Shown here: positions 20,255-27,856 of the stretch, one piece after another
How the letters are laid out: every line of letters starts with the position of its first letter
Numbering within the stretch: the stretch's first letter is position 1
Assembly: GCA_022760435.1 (NCBI GenBank)
Contig: JALEFY010000005.1
Coordinates: forward strand, 216,325 to 280,324
Origin: Neomegalonema sp.
GTDB taxonomy: Bacteria > Pseudomonadota > Alphaproteobacteria > Rhodobacterales > Rhodobacteraceae
Length of the DNA: 64,000 bases
Reading direction: 5' to 3'
Notes under the pieces: model-generated
Told to the model about the DNA's origin: nothing
The model's database searches: none
Seen by the model: the letters and a program-made list of their open reading frames with translations, nothing else
Position numbers and translations under genes: made by a program

Positions 20255-22642
20255 TCCGGTTACCTCCTTTTTTTCGGAAAACTTGTCGATGGCGATCAGC
20301 AGCGGCGGCAGCAGCAGAAAATCGGCCAACAGGGCAAAGGCGATGGTGATCGCGGTGAGTTTGGCCAGATCGCCATTCACCGCAAAGCCAGATTGGGCAA
20401 GGATGCCAAAGCCGGCCAAGAGCGCGATGGTCGTGACGAACAGCGCCATGCCGACATTGCGAAACACATAGCGCACCGCATCCTCCGGCGAGTGGCCCTC
20501 GCGCCGCGCCTTGACGTATTTGGACAGGAAATGGACCGTGTCATCGACGACAATCCCCAAGGTCGCCGCCAGCACCACCGCGATCGCGAGGGTCACCGCA
20601 CCCACCGAGTAGCCCCAGAGCCCGAAAGCCATGACCGCAGGCACCAGGTTGGGGATCAGTGAGATCAGGCCGATCTTCCAGTCCCGCAGCACGATCAGGA
20701 GCACCGCCGAAATCAGCACCAGCGCCAGCACCGAGCCGCTCAGCATCGCGCGCACATCGCGATGGGAGATCAGGTTGAAGACATGGACCAGCCCGGTCGG
20801 GGCGGTGTCGAGCTCGGGCGCATTGGCGCGCAGCCAGGCTCTCGCATCCTCGGTGAAGACGCGCATATCGGCAGTGGTCACATTCGCCAGAAACACCGAG
20901 ACCCGCAGGGTCGAGCGATCGACATTGATCTGATCGGTCAGGTCCATGCCGTAATTGAGCGAGAGCTCGTAGAGAAACAGATATTGCGAGGCCTCGTCAC
21001 GCGCATCGGGCAGGCGGTGATAGCTCGGATCATCGCCATGCATGTTCATGTTGAGCCGCGCCACGGTATCGGTGACCGAGCGCACGGCCGTCACTTGAGG
21101 ATGCGCGCGCATCCATTCGACAAAGCCCGCCACTTTCTTGAGATAATCGGGATCGTTGACCCCCTCTGCCTCGCCGCTATTGAGCGGCCATTCGAGCGCG
21201 TTGATCCCGGTCAGATTGGCTTCGATGAAATCGGCGTCGCGGCGCATCTCGAAACGGGTATCGAAATAGCGCAGAAAATCATCCTCGAGCTTGAGCTGCG
21301 GAATGCCTGCGATCAGAAGCGCCACCAGCAACCCCATGCCCGGCAACAGGATCTTGCGCCGCGCGATCACGAACTCTCCGAGCCCCACCATCGCCCGGCT
21401 GGTCATCGCAGGCTTGAGCTGGCGACGGATCGGCAGGAAGGTGATCAGCGCCGGCACCAGGGTAAGGGTGAAAAAGCCCGCGACCAGCACGCCAAATCCG
21501 ACAACGCTACCCAGCTCCTGAAACGGCGGCGAGATCGAGAAATTCAGCGAGAAGAAACCGATCGCGGTCGTCACGCAAGCAACCGCGATGGCAACCATGT
21601 GATCGCGCAAGGCGCGCCGCGCCCATTCCTTGCGGTCCGCCGTGTCGACCATGCTCTGGCGCACGCTGGCCAGAATATGCACCGCGCCCGCCACCGCCAG
21701 GGTAAAGATGTAGAGATAACTCAGCACCGTAACCGTGTTGAGCGGCACGCCCGACCAGCCCAGCGCACCGAGCGCGGTGACCGCAGAAAGGATGACGAGC
21801 AGCAGGGTGATCAGCATCGCAAACACGCTGCCGAGCGAGAGCGCCACGACCAGAAGCACCGCCAGGATCATCAGCGGCGTGAGCAATTTGCCATCAGCCT
21901 CGCCAGCGCTGGCGAACTGATTGTTGATGATCAAGCTGCCGCCCAGGCGCACCTCGACATCCTCGAAAGCAGCCTGGACCTGATCGCGCAGCGCGAAGGC
22001 TTCCTGCGCGGTCATCGGGACTTCATGCGCCTTGTCGGTCTCGGGGAATTTGAACAGCGCCTGCACCTGGACCACACGGCCATCGGCGGAGACGGTGCTG
22101 TTGGCGAGCTCGACCCGCGTCGTCGCCACAGCGCGCGCGTTTTGCGCAGTCTCGAGCGTCACCGCTGCCGGATCGATCGCAAGATCACAGGTTCCGTCCG
22201 GCATTTCCTGCCCATAAGGCAAGTCGGGCACCAGATCCTGCACCAGAAGATCATCGCCCTGAGCCGTGGTATTTTGAAAATTGGTCACCGAGTTGACCCG
22301 CCGCACGAAAGGCAAGCGCCACATGCATTCGGTGATCCTGCCTTGCAGGGCCAGCATGCGGGGGGTGAATACATCGCCACCCTTGGGCACCAGGACGAAC
22401 ATCAGATTGTCGTCCTTGGCGAACTCGGTCTCGAACTGATCGAGCGCGATCCGGTCCGGATTGGTCTCGCCGAAGAACACCCGCGCGGTCGGGTTCATGC
22501 TCAAACGCCCGAGCCCAACAACCGACACCGCCAGAATGACCAGGGTCAAAACGACCCAGACCCATCTGAGCCGCACGATCTGCTCAGCCAACCGCGCTGA
22601 CATTCGGTCTTGTCTCTGATCTTCCATCTCCGCGCCCCTCAT
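19424..22642 (-). CDS. MMPL/RND-family transporter fused in frame to a LolA-like outer-membrane lipoprotein-sorting domain
   Basis: One open frame of 1072 residues. Residues 1-796 form an MMPL/RND exporter: TM1 near 28-48, a periplasmic loop, a first membrane bundle (about 255-410, including GVPLNTVTVLSYLYIFTLA), a second loop and a second bundle (about 635-785, AATLGIVVDDTVHFLSKY). Residues 797-1072 are a LolA-like lipoprotein-sorting protein that begins with its own signal peptide (MPMKPAAALIAIALLGGGAA, cut near AWAQSAEE). They include GDKSVTVFDSPRDIRGTALL, DDQWLYLPAIKKTKRI and SEFSYEDLGSNEV. In related clusters these are normally two genes. An A7 tract and a perfect Shine-Dalgarno sit at the junction, so this may be two cistrons. 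Start ATG 22642 or 22627 (GAGGGG upstream). Confidence 0.85.
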   Translation of the reverse strand: MRGAEMEDQRQDRMSARLAEQIVRLRWVWVVLTLVILAVSVVGLGRLSMNPTARVFFGETNPDRIALDQFETEFAKDDNLMFVLVPKGGDVFTPRMLALQGRITECMWRLPFVRRVNSVTNFQNTTAQGDDLLVQDLVPDLPYGQEMPDGTCDLAIDPAAVTLETAQNARAVATTRVELANSTVSADGRVVQVQALFKFPETDKAHEVPMTAQEAFALRDQVQAAFEDVEVRLGGSLIINNQFASAGEADGKLLTPLMILAVLLVVALSLGSVFAMLITLLLVILSAVTALGALGWSGVPLNTVTVLSYLYIFTLAVAGAVHILASVRQSMVDTADRKEWARRALRDHMVAIAVACVTTAIGFFSLNFSISPPFQELGSVVGFGVLVAGFFTLTLVPALITFLPIRRQLKPAMTSRAMVGLGEFVIARRKILLPGMGLLVALLIAGIPQLKLEDDFLRYFDTRFEMRRDADFIEANLTGINALEWPLNSGEAEGVNDPDYLKKVAGFVEWMRAHPQVTAVRSVTDTVARLNMNMHGDDPSYHRLPDARDEASQYLFLYELSLNYGMDLTDQINVDRSTLRVSVFLANVTTADMRVFTEDARAWLRANAPELDTAPTGLVHVFNLISHRDVRAMLSGSVLALVLISAVLLIVLRDWKIGLISLIPNLVPAVMAFGLWGYSVGAVTLAIAVVLAATLGIVVDDTVHFLSKYVKARREGHSPEDAVRYVFRNVGMALFVTTIALLAGFGILAQSGFAVNGDLAKLTAITIAFALLADFLLLPPLLIAIDKFSEKKEVTGMPMKPAAALIAIALLGGGAAMTLGSQAWAQSAEEKGLAITQEADKRDLGWGDQTVQGEMILRDANGNENSRSFQFLSLEDERAENGDKSVTVFDSPRDIRGTALLTHSKIEPADDDQWLYLPAIKKTKRISSSNRTGKFVSSEFSYEDLGSNEVADYDYKFIAQEPCKVLAGQQCFVVESYPKNAKSGYSKRVSWIDTAEYRLDQVEFYNRRGNLEKRLTFHGYSQYLGKYWRAEKFTMVNLQTGKETDLIWRDYAFRTGLGEGDFNAQKLARLAR
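20255..20274 (-). promoter_or_regulatory. A7 tract with overlapping perfect Shine-Dalgarno at the MMPL/LolA junction
   Basis: On the minus strand the junction reads GAAAAAAAGGAGGTAACCGG followed by ATG. Seven consecutive A residues (20268-20274) run into AAGGAGGT (20262-20269). Reading with one A fewer gives GAA AAA AGG AGG TAA, a stop that ends the transporter five bases before the internal ATG. This is either a real in-frame fusion, a slippage site producing both forms, or a homopolymer sequencing error. Confidence 0.7.
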
Positions 22643-22661
22643 TTGAACCCTTCATTTGAAC
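22639..22661. promoter_or_regulatory. Tandem repeat overlapping the MMPL start, candidate operator
   Basis: TCATTTGAAC occurs at 22639-22648 and again at 22652-22661, a 13-base period. Each copy is close to the inverted repeat TTCA-TT-TGAA. The first copy overlaps the ATG at 22642. With a TetR gene at the end of the operon, this is a reasonable operator candidate. The repeat is seen; its function is inference. Confidence 0.4.
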
Positions 22662-22939
22662 TCTTCGGCAAGTGACAAAATTCACCGCATTTTGACCCCG
22701 ATGCTGGCGTCGAAATGATTTGAATGAATTTTTCCTTCTTTTTTCATTTTTATCCCGCTGGCGCAAGACCCCTTTTCCGATCACGAGCAGTCAAGCGATC
22801 ACAGACGCGTGAGAGGGCTGCAATGCCACAACGGCGCGGCGCGAAACACGCGGATGGGCCAATTGCCAATTGATCAAGCGCGGCAGCTCTCCCAATAAGA
22901 GTTTCCATCCGCCCAACTCGCGCAAAGCCGGAGCGTGCC

Positions 22940-23788
22940 ATGACGCAGGACGCCGCCCTTCCGCCCGCCCCCGACAATCTGATCCGGAGGCTTGTCGAGT
23001 CAGCGGTCTTTCGCTGGCTGATCATCGTCCTGATCGTGATCAATGCCGCTATCCTTGGCATGCTGACCAGCGGCAGGATCGAGGCCGCGTATGGCGATCT
23101 GCTGCACAAGATCGATCAGGTCATCCTCTACATTTTCGTGGCTGAATTGCTGGCACGGTTCGTCGGCGCGCCGCGAGAGAGCTTGCGCTCGGGCTGGTTC
23201 TGGTTCGACACCATCATCGTCTCTGTCTCCTTCCTGCCCTCCTCGGGCGATCTGGCGGTGCTGCGCACGATGCGGGTGCTGCGGATCCTGCGCCTGCTTT
23301 CCGTATCCAAACAGATGCGGCGGGTGGTCGTGGGGCTCCTGACGGCCATACCGGGGATGATGACCGTCGTCGGCGTCCTGTTGATCGTGTTTTACGCCTT
23401 TGCCGTGCTGGCGACGAAGACCTTCGGCACCCATCCCGACCCGACGGCACAGCAATATTTCGGCACGCTTGGCGATACATTCTTCACATTGTTCCAGGTG
23501 ATGACGCTGGAAAACTGGGCCGACGGGATCGCGCGCCCGATGATGGAGCTGTTTCCCTGGGCCTGGGCATTCTTTGTTGTCTTCGTCGTCGTGACAGCGT
23601 TTGCAGTTCTTAATCTCTTCATTGGTATCATTGTTGATGCGATGCAGGATGATCGCGATGAGGCAATGGAAGAACAGCGCGAGGGTCTGGAACGCTTTGA
23701 ACAAGAGCGCGCCGATGAGATCCTTGCCGAGATCCGGCAGCTCAGAGCCGAGATTGCGGCCCTGAAGCCACCTTCCAGCCTTCATTAA
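22940..23788 (+). CDS. Voltage-gated cation channel of the BacNaV type
   Basis: Six-TM ion channel subunit of 282 residues, expected to form a homotetramer in the inner membrane. S1 is about residues 24-42 and S2 about 58-75. S4 carries arginines every third residue (R109, R112, R115, R118 in LRTMRVLRILRLL). S5 is about 136-160. The pore loop has the selectivity filter TLENWAD (189-195), and S6 is about 206-234 (FAVLNLFIGIIVDAMQ). An acidic C-terminal helix (about 238-275) looks like the tetramerising coiled coil of NaChBac-type channels. The filter differs from the common TLESWAS/TLESWSM pattern. Confidence 0.88.
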   Translation: MTQDAALPPAPDNLIRRLVESAVFRWLIIVLIVINAAILGMLTSGRIEAAYGDLLHKIDQVILYIFVAELLARFVGAPRESLRSGWFWFDTIIVSVSFLPSSGDLAVLRTMRVLRILRLLSVSKQMRRVVVGLLTAIPGMMTVVGVLLIVFYAFAVLATKTFGTHPDPTAQQYFGTLGDTFFTLFQVMTLENWADGIARPMMELFPWAWAFFVVFVVVTAFAVLNLFIGIIVDAMQDDRDEAMEEQREGLERFEQERADEILAEIRQLRAEIAALKPPSSLH

Positions 23789-23880
23789 CGCCGGGAATCG
23801 GCCACTGCGGCAATATTGCGACGCACAAAGCCTTAGTGCCATGCGCTCACGGCAACGCCCCCTTGCAGCCTTCGCTCTCT

Positions 23881-23915
23881 GTTGCAGCGCAAAAAAAGCC
23901 TATATCGGCTGCAAC
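23881..23915. repeat. Inverted repeat upstream of the GNAT gene
   Basis: GTTGCAGC (23881-23888) and GCTGCAAC (23908-23915) are exact inverse complements around a 19-base A-rich interval (GCAAAAAAAGCCTATATCG). It lies 33 bases before the GNAT ATG, where a promoter or operator is expected. It may be a regulator-binding site or an mRNA hairpin. Confidence 0.4.
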
Positions 23916-23948
23916 GAGGAATCAGGCCGTAAGGCATGAGAGGACAAG

Positions 23949-24563
23949 ATGAGCCATATGTTTCCCACCGCTGGTGCGTATCGCACGCTTTGGTCGTCGG
24001 AAAAGGCTGTATACCTGAGCCACTTGCGTCGACTGTCGCTGAACGATCGCCGGCAGCGCTTCCATTGCGCGATGGGTGATGATGGGCTGGCACGCCATGT
24101 TGATCGGGTTTTCGATCAAAATTCCCACGTGATCGGCTGGTTTGTCGATGGCGTTTTGCGCGGCGCTTGCGAAGTGGCGCTGATCGATATGCCGGACGGC
24201 CGTCGCGAGGCCGAGGCCGCCTTCGCGGTTGAGGGCAACCATCGTGGCAAGGGTGTCGGCAAGGAGCTGATGCACCGCGCCGCGCTGTTCGCTCGCAATC
24301 ACGGTGCGCAGGCCCTGCATATCTGCACCGAAATGAACAACAAGCCGATGCTGCATCTGGCAGAGACGCAAGGGGCAACCTTCACCGTCTCCTTCGATGA
24401 GGTGGACGGGGTCGTTCCGGCTGAGCCGCGCTCGATCTACTCCATCTGTCTTGAGGCCGCGGAGGAAGAGGTGGGCCTGATGATGTGGCTGGGCATGTGT
24501 GCCCGGAGCTGGTGGCGCTCGGCCCTGTTCGGCTCGCCAAAACCGGCCAATGCAGAAAGCTGA
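23949..24563 (+). CDS. GNAT family N-acetyltransferase
   Basis: Acetyl-CoA-dependent N-acetyltransferase of 204 residues; the substrate is unknown. The acetyl-CoA binding motif A is AFAVEGNHRGKGVGKELMHRA (about residues 97-117), with the R/Q-x-x-G-x-G signature HRGKGVG. Motif B follows in LHICTEMNNKPMLHLAETQGA. The C-terminal tail has a tryptophan-rich segment (MMWLGMCARSWWRSALF) that may be amphipathic or membrane-associated. AGAGGAC lies upstream of ATG 23949. It stands alone between the channel gene and the CoA lyase gene. Confidence 0.85.
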   Translation: MSHMFPTAGAYRTLWSSEKAVYLSHLRRLSLNDRRQRFHCAMGDDGLARHVDRVFDQNSHVIGWFVDGVLRGACEVALIDMPDGRREAEAAFAVEGNHRGKGVGKELMHRAALFARNHGAQALHICTEMNNKPMLHLAETQGATFTVSFDEVDGVVPAEPRSIYSICLEAAEEEVGLMMWLGMCARSWWRSALFGSPKPANAES

Positions 24564-24577
24564 GTTCACCAGCTAAA

Positions 24578-24657
24578 GGCCTCGCAGCATCGAAGATCGC
24601 TTGCACCCCGCGCAATCTTGGCTAGGGTGCAGCGCAACAATCTTTCGTTGCGAGGCC
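24578..24657 (+). promoter_or_regulatory. Structured leader upstream of the CoA-ester lyase gene
   Basis: GGCCTCGCA (24578-24586) is exactly complementary to TGCGAGGCC (24649-24657), with smaller stems inside (TGCACCC/GGGTGCA). A competing stem CGCAAC/GTTGCG uses part of the same 3' arm. The 3' arm contains the GAGG that would serve as ribosome-binding site for ATG 24663. The fold could end the GNAT transcript or gate translation of the lyase. Pairing is seen; regulation is inference. Confidence 0.45.
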
Positions 24658-24662
24658 CTTAA

Positions 24663-25568
24663 ATGAACGATACATCACCAGCCACCGCCGCAAGCGACAG
24701 TGCCGCCCGCCCGCGTCGTTCGGTCCTGTACATGCCAGGCTCCAAGGAGCGGGCATTGGAAAAGGCGAAGGCGCTTCCCGCAGACAGCCTGATCCTCGAT
24801 CTCGAGGACGCGACCGCGCCGGCGGAAAAGCCGGCCGCGCGGGAGCTGGTGTCGAAATTCGTCACTGAGGGCGGTTACGGCAAGCGCGAGCTGGTGGTGC
24901 GGGTCAATGGGCTCGACACGCAATGGGGTGAGGAAGATCTTCGCGCCGTCGCTGCCATGCCTGCCGATGCGGTCCTGATCCCGAAAGTGAATTCCGGCGC
25001 GCAGATCGAAGAGATCGAGGCGATGCTCACCCGGCTTGGCGCGCCCGAGAGCCTCATGATCTGGGCGATGATGGAGACCCCGCGCGGGATGCTCCATGCC
25101 GAGGCGATCGCCGCCTCGACGCCGCGTCTCGAGGCTTTCGTGATGGGCACGAATGATCTGGTCAAGGAACTGGGTGCCGCGCATACCGAGATGCGCCTGC
25201 CAGTGGTGACATCGCTCGGCCTGTGCATGCTCGCGGCCCGCGCCTATGGGATCGCCTGCATCGACGGCGTCTATAACGCCTTTCAGGACGAGGAAGGCCT
25301 GCGCGCCGCCTGTATTCAGTCCAAGGAGATGGGCTTTGACGGGCGCACGCTGATCCACCCCAAACAGCTCGAGATCGCCAATGAAGTCTTCGCCCCCTCG
25401 GCCGAAGAACTGGACCTGGCACGCCGCTATATCGAGGCTTATGAGGCCAGCATTGCCGCCGGCGAAGCTGTGGCGGTTGTCGATGGCAAGATCGTCGAGA
25501 ACCTGCATGTCGAGACTGCCAAGAAACTCTTGGCGCAAGCAGCCCTGATCGAAGAGCTGGCGAGCTGA
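24663..25568 (+). CDS. HpcH/HpaI aldolase / citrate lyase family CoA-ester lyase (malyl-CoA lyase-like)
   Basis: CitE-like TIM-barrel enzyme of 301 residues that cleaves, forms or hydrolyses CoA esters such as malyl-CoA or beta-methylmalyl-CoA. Family features are SVLYMPGSKERALEKA at the N-terminus, the Mg-binding ILDLEDATAPAEK, the catalytic acidic residues of MMETPRGMLHAEAI, and the C-terminal FDGRTLIHPKQLEIAN. The neighbour is mesaconyl-CoA hydratase, so a role in the ethylmalonyl-CoA pathway (Mcl1-like lyase or Mcl2-like malyl-CoA thioesterase) is the best guess. Sequence alone does not decide between lyase and thioesterase. A terminator follows. Confidence 0.85.
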   Translation: MNDTSPATAASDSAARPRRSVLYMPGSKERALEKAKALPADSLILDLEDATAPAEKPAARELVSKFVTEGGYGKRELVVRVNGLDTQWGEEDLRAVAAMPADAVLIPKVNSGAQIEEIEAMLTRLGAPESLMIWAMMETPRGMLHAEAIAASTPRLEAFVMGTNDLVKELGAAHTEMRLPVVTSLGLCMLAARAYGIACIDGVYNAFQDEEGLRAACIQSKEMGFDGRTLIHPKQLEIANEVFAPSAEELDLARRYIEAYEASIAAGEAVAVVDGKIVENLHVETAKKLLAQAALIEELAS

Positions 25569-25577
25569 TCGCCCCTT

Positions 25578-25610
25578 GCGGCCCGGATCACCCCGGGCCG
25601 CTCTTCCTTT
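25578..25610 (+). terminator. Rho-independent terminator after the CoA-ester lyase gene
   Basis: GCGGCCCGG, loop ATCACC, CCGGGCCGC, then TCTTCCTTT. A perfect nine-pair GC stem with a pyrimidine-rich tail, ten bases after the stop codon. It separates the lyase from the mch gene downstream. Confidence 0.8.
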
Positions 25611-25696
25611 CGGACCGGCACAACGGCGCCGGGGCTCACCATTCCTTCATCGCCGCCCGTTAAGAGCAGCGGGCGCGCAAAGTCAGGGGCAAGCCA

Positions 25697-26746
25697 ATGA
25701 GTAATTCCGCATCCAAAACCAATCCCGGCAATTTCTTCGAGGATTTCTCGGTCGGGCAACTGATCGAGCACGCCACGCCGCGCACGGTGAGCGAGGGCGA
25801 CCGCGCGCTTTATCACGCGCTCTACCCGAGCCGCTTCGCGCTGCATTCGGCCGACACCTTCGCCCATGCTTGCGGCCTACCGGAGAGCCCGATCGACGAT
25901 CTGGCAGCTTTCCACATCGCCTTTGGCAAGACGGTCCCGGACATCTCGCTGAACGCGGTGGCCAATCTGGGCTATGCGGAGTGCCGCTTCATCGCGCCGG
26001 TATTCATCGGCGATACGCTGAGCACCACCACCGAGATCATCGGCCTCAAGCAAAACTCGAACGGCAAGACCGGTGTGGTCTATGTCCGCTCCTTCGCGCG
26101 CAATCAGAACGACGAGACCGTGCTCGAATGGGTGCGCTGGGTGATGGTGCGCAAGAGCAATCTCGAGGCGCCCACGCCAGAGACGAGCATTCCGGATCTG
26201 GCCTCGGTGGTCGAGCCGGCCTCGCTGGTCGTGCCGGAAGGGCTCACCTTCGAGGGCTACAACACCGCGCTGGCGGGCCAGCCACATCTTTGGGGCGATT
26301 ACGCGATTGGCGAGAAGATCGACCATGTCGATGGCGTCACCATCGAGGAAGCCGAGCACATGATGGCGACCCGGCTGTGGCAGAACACCGCCAAAGTCCA
26401 TTTCAACACCCAGGCACGTGAGGATGGCAAGCGGCTGATCTATGGCGGCCATGTCATCAGCCTGGCGCGCGCGCTCTCCTATAATGGCCTCGCCAATGCG
26501 CAGATGCTCGCGGCCATCAATGCTGGCGCCCATGCCAATCCGTGCTTTGGCGGCGATACCGTCTATGCGTGGTCCGAAGTGTTAGACAAAGCCGAGACAG
26601 ATACGGCATCGGTTGGGGCGATCCGGCTGCGACTCGTCGCGGTGAAGAATGCGCCCGCAAGCGATTTTCGCCTGAAGGGAGAGGACGGCAAATATGCGCC
26701 GGATGTCTTGCTGGATCTCGATTACTGGGCGCTGATGCCGCGCTGA
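25697..26746 (+). CDS. mch: Mesaconyl-CoA hydratase (beta-methylmalyl-CoA dehydratase), MaoC family
   Basis: Double hot-dog hydratase of 349 residues that interconverts mesaconyl-CoA and beta-methylmalyl-CoA in the ethylmalonyl-CoA pathway of acetate assimilation. The N-terminus SKTNPGNFFEDFSVGQLIEHATPRT and the segments FGKTVPDISLNAVANLGYAE and GKTGVVYVRSFARNQ closely match, from memory, the characterised Rhodobacter enzyme. A second MaoC-like half has KVHFNTQAREDGKRLIYGGHVISLARAL. ATG 25697 follows AGGGGCAAGCC. Its presence implies the organism assimilates C2 units without a glyoxylate shunt; the rest of the pathway is not in the window. Confidence 0.88.
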   Translation: MSNSASKTNPGNFFEDFSVGQLIEHATPRTVSEGDRALYHALYPSRFALHSADTFAHACGLPESPIDDLAAFHIAFGKTVPDISLNAVANLGYAECRFIAPVFIGDTLSTTTEIIGLKQNSNGKTGVVYVRSFARNQNDETVLEWVRWVMVRKSNLEAPTPETSIPDLASVVEPASLVVPEGLTFEGYNTALAGQPHLWGDYAIGEKIDHVDGVTIEEAEHMMATRLWQNTAKVHFNTQAREDGKRLIYGGHVISLARALSYNGLANAQMLAAINAGAHANPCFGGDTVYAWSEVLDKAETDTASVGAIRLRLVAVKNAPASDFRLKGEDGKYAPDVLLDLDYWALMPR

Positions 26747-26919
26747 TCGCGGGCACGGCAAGATTTGGCGCGCCGCAGCAAGGTTTCGCGAAACATTGTT
26801 GCGACGCCTGTCAAGTGTTTTTGTTGTCCTGCGTCACGCAGTCCCTATGCCCGACCTTCAAGCTCTGCTATGCCGCTGCGTAGCAGATAATGTCCAACAT
26901 CCATGCGCGAGTGAACACG

Positions 26920-27303
26920 ATGTCTGACGTCAATCGCGGTGATCGGCCGCTCTCCCCCCATCTTCAGGTCTACCGGCCGCAAATCACCTCGGTGCTCTCG
27001 ATCCTGCACCGCGCGACCGGGGTTGGTCTGACCCTGGCAGCCTGTCTCATCGTCTGGTGGCTGTTTGCCGCGGCAACCTCCGCCGAGTATTTTGCCTTTG
27101 CCGATGACATCCTGACCAGCCTGATCGGACAGCTTATCCTGATCGGCTCGCTCTGGGCGCTGATGTATCACAGCTTCAACGGTATCCGGCACCTGTTCTG
27201 GGATGCGGGTTACGGCTTTGAGCTGAACAGCGTGACCAGCTCGGGCTGGATGGTGGTGATCGCCAGCTTCGTTGCCACGGCCTTGATTGTCCTGATCGCG
27301 TGA
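26920..27303 (+). CDS. sdhC: Succinate dehydrogenase cytochrome b556 subunit
   Basis: Membrane anchor of complex II, binding haem b and ubiquinone. It has 127 residues from ATG 26920 (MSDVNRGDRPLSPHLQVYRPQ), the typical SdhC start; ATG 26890 would add ten residues. The ubiquinone-site SxxHR pattern (SILHRATGVGL) and the haem-ligand region with His in YHSFNGIRHL are present. Three TM helices lie at about 30-50, 65-85 and 105-125. It is first in the sdhC-sdhD-sdhA-...-sdhB cluster. Confidence 0.94.
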   Translation: MSDVNRGDRPLSPHLQVYRPQITSVLSILHRATGVGLTLAACLIVWWLFAAATSAEYFAFADDILTSLIGQLILIGSLWALMYHSFNGIRHLFWDAGYGFELNSVTSSGWMVVIASFVATALIVLIA

Positions 27304-27314
27304 GGGGAACTGAG

Positions 27315-27710
27315 ATGACTTCTGCAAATTCGGATCTGCGTACCCCGGCCAATCGCGTTCTGGGACTGGGCTCGGCGAAGGACGGTGTGGGCCATTGGTG
27401 GGCGCAGCGCCTTTCCTCGGTGGCCCTGATCCCGCTGACCTTTCTGTTCGTGATCCCGCTCGCTGGTGTGATCGGCGAAGGTTTTGACGCCGTGCGGGCG
27501 CTTTACCAGCAGCCCTATCACGCGATCATTGCGATCCTGTTCCTCGCGGTCACCTTCTGGCACCATCAACAGGGCTTGCAGGTCGTAATCGAGGACTATG
27601 TTCACGGCAAGGGCAGCCGCACGATCATGCTGGTGCTCAACTCGCTGGTGACGGTCGCTCTTGCTGTTATCGGTATTTTCTCGGTCGCCAAGATCGCCTT
27701 TGGCGGCTGA
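27315..27710 (+). CDS. sdhD: Succinate dehydrogenase hydrophobic membrane anchor subunit
   Basis: Second membrane anchor of complex II, 131 residues. The N-terminal [29 protein letters not shown] is typical of alphaproteobacterial SdhD. The haem-ligand histidine region is [18 protein letters not shown]. Three TM segments are visible. ATG 27315 has GAGGGGA upstream and lies 11 bases after the sdhC stop, so translation is probably coupled. A GTG at 27300 is in frame but less likely. Confidence 0.93.
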   Translation: MTSANSDLRTPANRVLGLGSAKDGVGHWWAQRLSSVALIPLTFLFVIPLAGVIGEGFDAVRALYQQPYHAIIAILFLAVTFWHHQQGLQVVIEDYVHGKGSRTIMLVLNSLVTVALAVIGIFSVAKIAFGG

Positions 27711-27856
27711 GACTTGGCGGCGCTCGCGACTGGGCGAGCGGCTGGCCCGGATTGAACATTTCGCCGCGTGATCGGATCCAGGCTCGGTGCCGCCCGGTCA
27801 CGCAATCGCAGGCACGCTCGGCGCGCGGCGCTGGCGGACCCATCCATAAGGACGAT

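Noticed and set aside
20762..22600. Long open frames antisense to real genes, for example over the MMPL gene, sdhA, sucA, lpd and the megasynthase
   Set aside because: They are shadows of high-GC codon bias: Arg/His/Asp/Gln-rich translations with no family similarity, always opposite a well-supported gene.
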